Assembly: GCA_012934845.2 (NCBI GenBank) | Contig: WNNJ02003258.1 | Location: forward strand, 310,001 to 374,000 | Direction of reading: 5' to 3' | Length of the DNA: 64,000 nucleotides | Origin: Pomphorhynchus laevis | Taxonomy: Eukaryota > Acanthocephala > Palaeacanthocephala > Echinorhynchida > Pomphorhynchidae | Part shown: piece after piece, positions 56,501 to 64,000 of the stretch | Position numbering within the stretch: the stretch's first letter is position 1 | How the letters are laid out: each line of letters starts with the position of its first letter | Made by a program: the position numbers and the translations under genes | The notes under the pieces: model-generated | What the model was told of the DNA's origin: nothing | The model's input: the letters and a program-made list of their open reading frames with translations, nothing else | The model's database searches: none

Positions 56501-59500
56501 ATCCACGTGTATACGTGACCAAATGTTCGCTGGTAAAACCCATGATAATAATGGCTATTCATGAATCCTTGTATGAGTTGTCTGGCAGGGAAAACATGTC
56601 GCTACATGATCCTCAATATCCTTATCGACGGTTGGCCACCAAATATAATACCGTGATATGCTTTTCACTGCGCTTTCACCAGGGTGTCCTTCGTGTAGGA
56701 GGCTTAGCGTGTGACATTTTAGTGCCTTCGGTATTACGATTATCTGTAGTCACATCACTATTCCGAACTCACAAGACAAGTCTTCTTTACGTCTCCAGAA
56801 CGGTTTGTCCATACCCCGAATTAATCGGCCACCCGTGCATCATATATCTTTTAATCCTGGTCAATTGGTTATCTTTACTCGTTTCTATGCGTATGGTTTG
56901 ACTGATAGTTCCAATATTTCGACTTTTTCACTTTACACTTCTAAAATGTCATCGAATTCCTCTTGTATTAGAAGACGTCTGTATGGGAGTCTTGATAGAG
57001 CATCGGCATACAACTTCGTAGTCCCTTTTATAGACTTTATCTCATAACAATATTCTGATAACCACATCTAACCAATCGGCTATTAGACCATCTAACCAAT
57101 CGGCTATTTGTCATCTTTGATAAGTTTCTATTTTACCCGATAATACTCTCTAAGGGACAGTGATCTGTCCAGATTTTGAAACGACGACCAAATAAATATA
57201 TGTAAAATCGTTTTGTTGCATGAATGACTGCTAAAGCCTCCTTGTCGATTACGGAATAATTCCTTACCTGGCCGCATGACTAAGTGATGCCCCAACACCT
57301 ACATCACTGGCATCGCATGTTAATACGAGCCTGCGACCATGATCGTAAGGACGCAATGTCATTGGATTCGCCAATATTTCCTTCGTCAGGCTAAAAGATT
57401 TTTCGCACCGGTCTGACCACCTCCATTTCATTTCCTTACTTAACATTTCATAAAGTGGTTGGCAAGTCTCCTGTAATCGTGGTACAAATCTTGAATGATA
57501 ATTTGGGAGTCCTAGAAAAGACCGAAACTCCTTTTTGTTCTCTGGGTGTCTTGCATACGTAAGTGCTGTTGTTCCTTCGTGACTAGATAAAATTTTATTG
57601 TTTCCTATCTGTGCCCCAAGATACGGAAGCTCACTTTGCATCCAACAACATTTTTTTTTGACTGAACTATGCCTGATTTTTGGAAACAGTCCAGCACCTT
57701 ACCTATATGCATGATATGACTATTCTCGTCGTCGGAGCCGATTACAACATCGTCCATATATGCAACTGCTTCGGGAACATCCTTGCAAAATATGTGGAGT
57801 GATCGTCACTATCTGCTGCCATGCTCAGTATGTATACTTAATCAGACCAATCACCTTTTGTCTCACCTCTTGTTCAACTTAAAACAACGTACCAACAGCG
57901 TGACAAGCATCCTTATACCTTTAAAATTGATTGAAATATTCTCATGTTCAAAGGGGATTTTTGACCTACCCATATTGTTGCGATGTGTAAGCAGCTTGGA
58001 TTTTTCCGGGTTTACTATATAGCTATATTGAGGTTCGATTTCGACAAGTATGTCCCACACTTTCTTCAATTCTTCGACAGGTCCAACAAAACTCCCATCG
58101 TCAGCATACCATCTCTGTATCGTTTGTGTGATGTTTCCCTGTATACGCCGTATTAACGGTGTGGATAACGTGACAAAAGCTGTCATGGCTATCGGGTCGC
58201 CCTGTGTGAAGCCTTCATTAGCAACAATGATACCCTCTTGAGTTGCTATCAAGGTAGTGCTAGCATATGTATTTCGAAGGACTTAGAATAAGGCGGGGCA
58301 AACAAATGATATGTTAGCTAATGCAACTTAGCGACTTGCTCTGTTGAAAGCATTTTGTCGACTGTCAAAATCCCGAAGTTATCTAATGACTAAAATGCAC
58401 TGGTTACAGAATGAATTGCATTTTCTAACCCAGATCTTTGGGCGGCGCATAGTTGTTGATTCCCCGCCACGATTTGCAGTGGTCGTTTTACAATTTTCAT
58501 TAAGACTTTCCCGATCACCCGTCTTAATATCTCTCCAACTCCAATGGGCCTATTCCAGGGTTCTTGTTTAACGGATCAAGACGACTCGCCATCAAGGCAT
58601 CAATCACACAGAAATCTATATGATTTGTAGCGATCCGTCAAGCTCGCATTGCAATACTCTTAGTCAAAGCGACATAGTGAGACTTAAAAGAGCTGAGCAT
58701 GCGCTGGAAATCATGCGCGGTAATTCCCGACGGACTTGCTTCGCCTCGAGTCCTCAGAGAAGACAAGACTGTATGTTTTGCGTCTATCCCTGAAAACTTA
58801 ACCATATTATTAAATAATAATATTATTTAATAATGCTAAATATAATGCTAAATCTTACATCAAGGTTCAGCAATATTTGAATTTACCCCTAAAACTAGAA
58901 TATGCATAGTTTTTCGGAAAAATGCAACATTAAAGGACTCTTTGGTCAATTCTAGATTAAAACATTCACAAGAACCAACTATAGTAAAATTTACTTAATT
59001 CTAAGTAACTGATAGGCTCACTGATTAGATAAGCATAATCACACCTTTTTATACTGGTCATCAATATCAATAAAGAAGGGGTCTATAATTGTAAAAGCAA
59101 GAATATTGCATATATGGCTAACTGTGAAGACTGCAAGAAAAGCTACATATGTGAGACGATAACATCATTCAACATTAGATCGAATAATAAACGGAGCGAT
59201 ATAAAAAATTTTAGAACCCAAATGACGGGATGTTTGTCATATAATAAAAATTCATCTGTCTGCAAATTATCTCATAAAATCATTGACGGTGTTTTATACA
59301 CCGTCAAAAGAAGAAAGCTTCCTAGAAAGGAAGCATAAAAATATGGGATTGATTCACTTATGACTGATGTAAATGGATTAAATACAGAGCATTGTCTTAA
59401 GCTAACAGCTGTCGAATAAAAACAACAATATCACTGCACACTTCAGTGTGCAGTGATATTGTTAAACCTTGTCAATTTATTAAAAGAGTATCACACATAT

Positions 59501-62500
59501 GGATCACGGAAAGCGATTTACCTCACCCAGGTTTATATTTAATATATTTAAAAAAGTTTATACTGATCCATTATTGATAAATAATTATTGGAGCTGGATC
59601 AAAGGAAAGACGAAATTATTTTTGATATTTCGCTAACTACTGTTAGCATCTTTCATATTTCGTATAAATTTCATTCATATTTCGTATAAATTCATACAAT
59701 ATACGTGTCACAATGTGTAAAATTATGTAAAATTGTGAACTGTATAATATTGTACATCCGGATATAATATGATATAATAAAAATTATGTAATTTATTATC
59801 GCTATTTCATATTATTGCTATATTAGTGCTATTAATGATAGCACTAATAAAATGAAAATGATAACATTTTCTCAACTATTTACACAGATTAGCCCGTTAT
59901 GTCAGCCTTCGGAGCGATTGATTCATCTTATCAGTTCTGCAATTCAACAAGAAGAGGATACGGGACGTACATCTGCTAACGATCAGAATGCCTTAGGTTA
60001 ATTACTAACGTTTACTTAAAATTTATCAATATCCTTGATTTTAGGACTGGATTTCGATTACTTGCCTATCCACAATAATGGCAATACTCGCCAACATAAT
60101 ACTGTTGGTGCATATAAATCTGATAGTATACAACGTTTATCCGGTGACGGATCATCTGCTCCAGAAGGTGCACTATATGAAACATGTTATGTAACTGCAC
60201 ATAAGGGTCCTTGTAGAACAGCTACATTTGATCAATCCGGTTCAGTTATTGCTACTGGTAGTGTTGATGCCTCAATAAAGATTTTGGATGTTGATAGACT
60301 TCTAGCAAAAAGTTCTGTGCCTATGGATGTTCAGGACGCCATGCAACAAGCCGAGAATCATCCAGTAGTGAGGACTTTGTATAAGTGGATACCCTACCGA
60401 ATTATGTCTTGAATCAAAAAAGGCAAAAGATTGCAGTCATGTTTTGAATGCCAAGATTTCTTCCTCTCGGTGAATAATTAACTTGACCATTAAAGTAAAT
60501 CAAGACGGTCCAAAGTTAAAATTAATTTATCATAAAATGATTTGCTAAATATTTTAAATTAAATTACATTAAAGTACTTAAAATTAAATTTTGTTACATA
60601 ATAATTTGTTCTAATAAATAATTATAAGATTAGAAATATAAATTTGAATGAATATAAATTTATTAAACATAAATATATAAAATAAATATAAATTTATTAT
60701 TTATATAAATTTATATATTGTAAAAAATATGTAGCCTTAGTTAAGTGAGATAATTAAAAAAAACAATCCGAAATTAAACTTGCTTTCGTCACTCAGTATT
60801 TCACCTAAGTTTTAAAACCACAATAATAAAATATAAATTTTAAGATGTACAGCAACTTCACACGTTTGCTGAGTACTCATTAGTCATTAAATGATTGTCA
60901 AATATCTATTTTATTCAGCAACCATATCTCAATAATCAAGGAGTTTCGATTTTTTCATCCTTATTTTCGTTACTGACTGTAAGAGATTGACGTAATGTTG
61001 ATCTTTTATTGTTAATTACCCGATTTTCCTTTTGACGTAAAATATTTAATTAATTTCATGCTTAATTCAAACAGACTTTGTGTGTTAAAGTTATTTACCT
61101 TTCGTCATATTTGTGAAATTGCAATGAAATTGCAATGAGTATGTGAAATGAGTATCGAAAAAATCCAAATTGTTTATGCTTGGGAATCGTATTCTATGAC
61201 CAATGCACCATTTATGGATTTGTAGATTATAAATTTTAAAAAGCAATTAAAGTCACTGCTAAAATGAACTGATTGTTTCTGTTAAAATTCAAAATACCGA
61301 AGCGGAACAATTGCGTGTATTTAGAATGACTAAGTAAAAACATATGTATAACCTATATTTGGTATTTACGATGCTAAAATGGTCATCTAGGAGTGACATG
61401 GAGCCCTCAGTTAAGAGATCGAAGCCAGTTTCAATCAGCAACAACTTTGAATAGACAACAACATGGTATATGCTGGGAATTTATGGATTATCATGTACTC
61501 TTGATCATTGAAAACTGTATATGTGAACTTTTAACAATTAGCAAGTTCCAATTATTATATAGCAACTTGCTACAATTTCTACTTACTATTTTAACTATGC
61601 AAATAATTATATCATATAATTACAATTATATAATAATTACTAATAATATAATTAGCTATTATTATATATGGACTAGAACTTTTTATGCGATGCTAAAGCG
61701 CAATTTTGATACAAACTTGTATTTCAAATACAAACTTGTATTTTCCAGCAAACCTAGTGACTAAATTTATGAATGAACCACCAAGGTTTGTGTTACATAT
61801 TATATATTATTTGTAGATATTATTTATAATTAATTTAATTTCCAACTTAAAACTAAAAATTGATTGCAGGTAAAACAAATTCGGTAGGTTATTCACTGAT
61901 TATGATCATACGGATGAGATAACTCATCTGGAGTTTCAACCTCGCGAGCCGTTGTTACTGTCCGGATCACGAGACTGTACTCTGAAATTTTTTGAATTTT
62001 CAAAAACAACGGCACGTCGAAGCTGTAGGGTCATATCTGAATCAAATCCTATAAGATGTTTTAGTTTTCATCCTAATGGTGAGTGGTTGTTGGTGGCAAC
62101 TGAGCAAGCAAGTCCTATTCGATTGTATTCCGTGGAAACGGGACAGGCATATGTATGTAATAGACCTGCCGATCAGCATGAACGACAAGTGAGTAGTATA
62201 TGCTGGACTCCGAATGCTCATCAGTTCGCGTCAGCATCTAAAGACGGAACAATCAAGATATGGGATGGCGTGAGCAACAGAGTAATCAGCACAATATCGG
62301 ATGCACATGGCAAAGAAGAGGTGTGTAGTGTTGCATTCACACGCAATTCAAAATACTTGCTATCTTCGGGCAAGGACAGTATTGTGCGGCTCTGGGAGCT
62401 AACGTCTAGCAGATGCCTAATGACGTATACCGGAGCCGGTAGCACGGGAAAACAGCTGCATCGAACTCGTGCATTTTTTAATCATACTGAAGATTATGTA

Positions 62501-62692
62501 TTCTTCCCTGACGAACGAACTGTAAGCCTTTGTTGCTGGAACGCAAGAACAGGAGAGCGTCAACAACTATTATCGCTTGGTCATAATAACGTTATCAAAT
62601 GTATTGTACATAGTCCAGTATGTGCTGCCTTCATATCATGCAGCGACGATTTTAGAGCTCGTTTCTGGTGTAAGAAACCTAATGACTTGTAA
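47418..62692 (+). CDS. CSTF1: Cleavage stimulation factor subunit 1 (CstF-50), four exons
   Basis: CstF-50 is the WD40 subunit of the nuclear CstF complex that helps select the cleavage site during pre-mRNA 3' end formation. Joined exons 47418-47564, 59888-59996, 60045-60378 and 61888-62692 total 1395 bases with consistent phases (0, 1, 2), giving 464 residues against 431 in human. The N-terminal dimerisation motif [14 protein letters not shown] matches human LYKLIISQLLYDGY. WD40 blades follow: [72 protein letters not shown], and the very conserved [15 protein letters not shown] and [10 protein letters not shown]. Family identity is certain. The acceptor at 61888 adds a few residues (about LLFTD) before YDHTDE, so that border is the least sure. 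No canonical AATAAA was seen just 3'. Confidence 0.93.
48230..48310 (+). ncRNA. Hammerhead-like element, incomplete
   Basis: The plus strand has CCACA (48234-48238), then core CTGATGA (48239-48245), stem II GACC (48246-48249) with GGTC (48274-48277) around a 24-base loop, then GAAA (48278-48281), and TGTGG (48304-48308), which can pair with CCACA as stem I. The base before the expected site is AGC rather than an NUH with a clear stem III, so activity is doubtful. It sits in a GC-richer 300-base block (48070-48370) of unknown origin. Confidence 0.4.
48385..49245 (-). mobile_element. PLE-B fragment: RT domains B to C-terminus
   Basis: Minus-strand 49148-48909 encodes [20 protein letters not shown], then [13 protein letters not shown] and MFRYIDFI (domain C, where the family has YIDD). 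Positions 48710-48471 encode [20 protein letters not shown] and [20 protein letters not shown]. The two parts are out of frame with each other. Confidence 0.8.
49240..49690 (-). mobile_element. PLE-B 3' end: terminal hairpin and RT C-terminus
   Basis: A second copy abuts the first. ATGCTATCAGGTTTCGGCCC (about 49242) opens the terminal hairpin, then ATCCATCCATCAAAATGTGC and the RT C-terminal region on the minus strand follow to about 49680. Confidence 0.7.
49730..51860 (-). mobile_element. LINE-C3: RT region, catalytic motif kept
   Basis: Minus strand: RT start at 51409-51227 ([20 protein letters not shown]) and again at 51120-51080. Positions 51077-50700 encode [40 protein letters not shown] and [19 protein letters not shown] (domain A), then [16 protein letters not shown] and [10 protein letters not shown] (domain C, about 50590-50550). 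Positions 50518-50018 encode the thumb and C-terminus ([55 protein letters not shown]). The end near 49735 is TTCTCGGCAAGAAAA. FADD is intact where LINE-C1 has FADG, but frames are broken. Confidence 0.8.
51012..51650. repeat. Local duplication and foldback insertion inside LINE-C3
   Basis: A segment of about 225 bases starting CAAGAATCCTAACAAATAGC occurs at 51012 and again at 51246 (spacing 234). Both copies end in AATCTAAATGGCAAGACGCC, whose inverse, GGGGCGTCTTGCCATATTGA, is at 51617-51636. The inner part is itself palindromic (CAGAAATTGTATG..CATACAATTTCTG). This looks like a foldback or MITE with ends of about 55 bases inserted in the LINE, one end of which was duplicated together with LINE sequence. 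Confidence 0.75.
51870..52040 (-). mobile_element. CR1-like LINE fragment (RT motif 0-1)
   Basis: The minus strand with frame changes reads [19 protein letters not shown], then [15 protein letters not shown] and TSLDPSL, the start of a CR1/Jockey RT ([15 protein letters not shown]). No more of the element is present. It separates LINE-C3 from PLE-E. Confidence 0.55.
52080..53620 (-). mobile_element. PLE-E: Penelope-like element, RT to start of endonuclease
   Basis: Minus strand: [16 protein letters not shown] start (about 53610), [20 protein letters not shown] (53495 on), RT core at 52999-52778 ([42 protein letters not shown]: catalytic YVDD kept), post-RT (52711-52523), then [20 protein letters not shown] and EYAIPCA at 52335-52230 (start of the endonuclease region) and [20 protein letters not shown] (its end). 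The GIY-YIG core between these last two is absent. Domain order is canonical (endonuclease after RT). Broken. Confidence 0.75.
53625..54195. other. AT-rich spacer with a long hairpin
   Basis: No gene. It holds the 97-base palindrome listed separately and otherwise low-complexity AATTATTTATTAT-type sequence. Confidence 0.5.
53796..53892. repeat. Near-perfect palindrome with arms of about 48 bases
   Basis: AGCGGTGATTGTGGGAGAAC... (left) is mirrored by ...GTTCTCCCACAATCACCGCT (right), with a one-base centre and a single mismatch (GACACGAG against CTCATGTC). Confidence 0.9.
54200..54420 (-). mobile_element. PLE-B fragment: RT domain A region
   Basis: The minus strand reads an [21 protein letters not shown] sequence (about 54350-54295). 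It is followed by a diverged VDKK..LI stretch. A terminal-repeat scrap (TGCTGCTATGTTGGGTCTAG) lies at about 54538. Confidence 0.6.
54750..55260 (-). mobile_element. LINE-I copy 3, C-terminal part
   Basis: Minus strand: [36 protein letters not shown], then [40 protein letters not shown] and [17 protein letters not shown]. It aligns with residues about 850 to the end of the LINE-I protein and shows the C-terminus that the 33 kb copy has in a shifted frame. Frames change near FYDV. Confidence 0.75.
55268..57777 (-). mobile_element. Ty3/Gypsy LTR-retrotransposon fossil (pol region)
   Basis: On the minus strand the parts are the second half of the reverse transcriptase and start of RNase H (about 57777-57264), and the integrase core with its C-terminal domain (about 56435-55845), followed by a basic tail (about 55706-55425). 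Gag, protease and a recognisable pair of LTRs are not seen. The order RT, RNase H, integrase identifies the Ty3/Gypsy group. It lies between two parts of a LINE-I copy. It is broken, with several breaks, and old enough to have lost both ends; age cannot be estimated without paired LTRs. Confidence 0.8.
57778..58800 (-). mobile_element. LINE-I copy 3, reverse transcriptase part
   Basis: Minus strand: [18 protein letters not shown] (about 58770; compare RESLRTHGGAGPSGITAIAF in the intact copy), then [20 protein letters not shown] and [20 protein letters not shown] (catalytic YADD) at 58210-58060, then [16 protein letters not shown]. It ends near [15 protein letters not shown] at about 57780, where the Gypsy fossil starts. 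About 200 residues of LINE-I that should lie between this and 55260 are missing, so there was a deletion as well as an insertion. Confidence 0.8.
58801..59089. other. Short spacer, nothing recognised
   Basis: AT-rich, no open frame of note; a plus-strand AATAATATTATTTAATAATG palindromic tract at about 58818. Confidence 0.5.
59090..59410 (+). mobile_element. PLE-6: GIY-YIG endonuclease end
   Basis: Plus-strand 59114-59338 encodes [20 protein letters not shown], then [13 protein letters not shown] and [25 protein letters not shown](C/G)ETITSF is the QYVGET-type GIY-YIG motif with a Gly to Cys change. Positions 59340-59410 continue with [16 protein letters not shown]. It is the only element in CSTF1 intron 1 that reads in the gene's direction. 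Confidence 0.55.
59424..59463. repeat. Perfect 19-base-arm hairpin
   Basis: AACAATATCACTGCACACT, TC, AGTGTGCAGTGATATTGTT: perfect arms, 2-base spacer. A smaller hairpin (TATTAGTGCTAT..ATAGCACTAATA, about 59820-59848) lies 40 bases before the exon 2 acceptor. Confidence 0.9.
59888..59996 (+). CDS. CSTF1: CSTF1 exon 2
   Basis: Preceded by CTATTTACACAG. It reads [20 protein letters not shown], then [17 protein letters not shown], matching human SVCAPSEQLLHLIK. It ends in phase 1 before GTTAATTA. Confidence 0.88.
60045..60378 (+). CDS. CSTF1: CSTF1 exon 3 (linker and first WD40 blade)
   Basis: After a 48-base intron ending TTGATTTTAG it reads [13 protein letters not shown]..., then [20 protein letters not shown] and [20 protein letters not shown], to HPVVRTL. 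It leaves at a strong donor (TT, then GTATAAGT) in phase 2. Confidence 0.9.
60379..61887 (+). other. CSTF1 intron 3, no recognised element
   Basis: AT-rich, 1.5 kb. A plus-strand stretch at 61393-61500 is open ([20 protein letters not shown]) but has no recognised similarity and no splice-like borders. No PLE or LINE coding motif was seen. Confidence 0.6.
61888..62692 (+). CDS. CSTF1: CSTF1 exon 4 (remaining WD40 blades, stop)
   Basis: Acceptor TTCGGTAG at 61880-61887; an upstream TTGCAG at 61869 would put a stop in frame. It reads [20 protein letters not shown] to KKPNDL and TAA. Blades are regular and no residue in the conserved C-terminal block is missing. Confidence 0.9.
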
Positions 62693-64000
62693 TTTTATAA
62701 TACAAAATGTTTTCTTTGTGCATTTGCTTAAATATCATCAATTCTAGTCTCGCTTAATTACTTTATAAATTTTTAAAATAATCCTGGAATTTTATTTTAA
62801 TTGATATCATAAAGTTAATTTGAATTGAATTAAAATTTAATATTATTAAAATATTTGTAGCTTTAATATATTAGCACTTTGATTATTATCATAGATTATT
62901 ATATGATTATTATCATAGATCAATTTAATTATTATCATAGATTATATTAATAGTTTTTACTACAAAGAAAACAAATTAAATCAGCCAACTGAGTCTACGT
63001 ATTGTTATATAATTATAAATTAAACAGAACAATAATGCTAAATCAAAATTTAATAATTAAATAATAAAATAACAAAATTTAATAATTATACAATAAAATA
63101 ACAAAATTTAATAATTATACAATTATTTATTGTTTAACAATTAATAATTGTTAAAATTATTAATTGTTATACAATTATTCTATTACAAAGTATATTTATC
63201 ACCTATAAAAATTTTCCGCTTAAGAGTTTAAATTCATCATTTAATATTTGAATTTAAAATCTTAAATGATATCGCATTCTTAAAATTCAAATCAGCTAAC
63301 TGAGTCTACGTATTGTTATATAATTATAAAATAAACGAAACATAATAATGCTAAATCAAAATTTAATAATTTAATATTAAAGATTGTTAAATCTTAAATT
63401 TAAATCTTGTTTTAAGATTTTTTAAACGTCATTTTTAAATCAAAATATAAATTTCATTTTTATGAATTGACTAATAAATAACAGACGTTGTACCGTTTTG
63501 TGTGAAATTTTATGTTTTGTATGAAATTTAATGTTTAATTTTAAATTTTATTTAGAATTGATAAATTGCTGATTAAGGGAATTTTGACTTTCGTGTAAAG
63601 TTTAAAGTTTAAATTGAAAAATCAAATCAAGTTATCCTAGTCCATCAAGGTACCAGATTTTTTTAATTTCAGGCAAACTGAAAATAAAAATCTGTATCGA
63701 GATTAAAAAACTGTATTATTTAACTATTTCTGATCACATTAGCTTGAATCACATTACCAATCGTGTAATTTCAGTCAATCAAACGTCAAGTGGTATGCTC
63801 CACATATGGTATCACTCCATACTTGAGAATCAAAATGTAACCACAACTTGCGACTGTTCATACTCTTAACAAGTCAGTTGGGAAAGAAATAATTAAATTT
63901 GTGAAGTGTTGTAAATATGTTTGCAAATAACAAATGATCATCTACTGTAGATGGAGTATAAAAATAAAAATAAACAATGTGAATGCAGGGAATACACATC
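62693..64000. repeat. CSTF1 downstream region with PLE-B terminal repeat pieces
   Basis: Two repeat-body pieces (CAACTGAGTCTACGTATTGT at about 62985 and CTAACTGAGTCTACGTATTG at about 63296) and one terminal segment (CTAATAAATAACAGACGTTG at about 63470). Positions 63500-64000 show no gene. No CSTF1-proximal AATAAA is evident. Confidence 0.6.

Larger units (their letters stand above)
47565..59887 (+). other. CSTF1 intron 1, 12.3 kb, packed with retroelements
   Basis: Begins CAG then GTATCTAAG and ends CTATTTACACAG. Its contents, in order, are a hammerhead-like block, PLE-B, LINE-C3, a CR1-like fragment, PLE-E, PLE-B, LINE-I, a Ty3/Gypsy fossil, LINE-I and PLE-6. All except PLE-6 read on the minus strand, antisense to the gene. 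Introns 2 (48 bases) and 3 (1.5 kb) are much shorter. Positions 47565-48060 are AT-rich with short palindromes and nothing else recognised. Confidence 0.85.

Noticed and set aside
60400-61870. Extra CSTF1 exon in intron 3 (open stretch at 61393-61764)
   Set aside because: Exons 3 and 4 already join in phase with no gap relative to the family, and the stretch has no matching WD40 sequence.
1-64000. CRISPR arrays, rRNA, tRNA genes
   Set aside because: No regular short-repeat/spacer series, no cloverleaf with A and B boxes and no conserved rRNA segment was found by reading; a tRNA scan was not possible here.

Overview
This is a strongly AT-rich invertebrate-type nuclear window. It holds one recognisable host gene and a dense, nested graveyard of retroelements. 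The spliced host gene (48-nt intron, GT-AG junctions), the abundance of Penelope-like elements (PLEs) and several LINE lineages place it in a small metazoan. The phylum cannot be fixed from sequence alone; a nematode-like or other compact invertebrate would fit. No tRNA, rRNA, CRISPR or bacterial feature was seen.

Host gene: the plus-strand gene for cleavage stimulation factor subunit 1 (CstF-50, CSTF1) can be assembled from four exons: 47418-47564, 59888-59996, 60045-60378 and 61888-62692. Phases agree across all junctions and give about 464 residues. Exon 1 is separated from exon 2 by a 12.3 kb intron filled almost entirely with retroelement fragments, nearly all antisense to the gene.

Layout. 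1-3100: CR1/L2-like LINE (LINE-A, minus). 3470-8610: several PLEs with terminal repeats that include hammerhead ribozymes at 5180, 7361 and 7823. 8880-11460: foldback repeats and a PLE endonuclease fragment. 11500-25250: many copies of one PLE family (PLE-B), broken up by a restriction-like-endonuclease LINE (LINE-I, 13915) and a craniofacial-development-protein-2-like LINE (LINE-C, 17090, with a partial duplicate at 22245). 26019-27404: 5'-truncated LINE-F with target-site duplications. 29227-37650: two restriction-like-endonuclease LINE families (LINE-H and a nearly intact LINE-I with a 932-residue ORF). 37861-44890: RTE-like LINE-G inserted in a PLE-B repeat, then a long CR1-like LINE-D whose ORF1/ORF2 junction is tandemly triplicated. 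45580-47130: PLE-B and repeats just upstream of CSTF1. 47565-59887: CSTF1 intron 1, with PLE-B, LINE-C, another PLE, a Ty3/Gypsy fossil lying between two parts of a LINE-I copy, and a further PLE. 62693-64000: PLE-B-type repeats.

How it fits together: PLE-B is the background repeat. In its fullest copy (22745-24330, minus) a GIY-YIG endonuclease lies upstream of the reverse transcriptase, the permuted order known from the Naiad/Chlamys PLE clade. Other PLEs here have the usual C-terminal GIY-YIG. Many elements are inserted in one another. Near-perfect snap-back palindromes with tiny spacers recur throughout. The strongest unusual signals are the canonical hammerhead at 7823-7864, a hammerhead-like hairpin signature shared by ends of different PLEs, the permuted PLE family, and the tandem ORF1/ORF2 junction in LINE-D.
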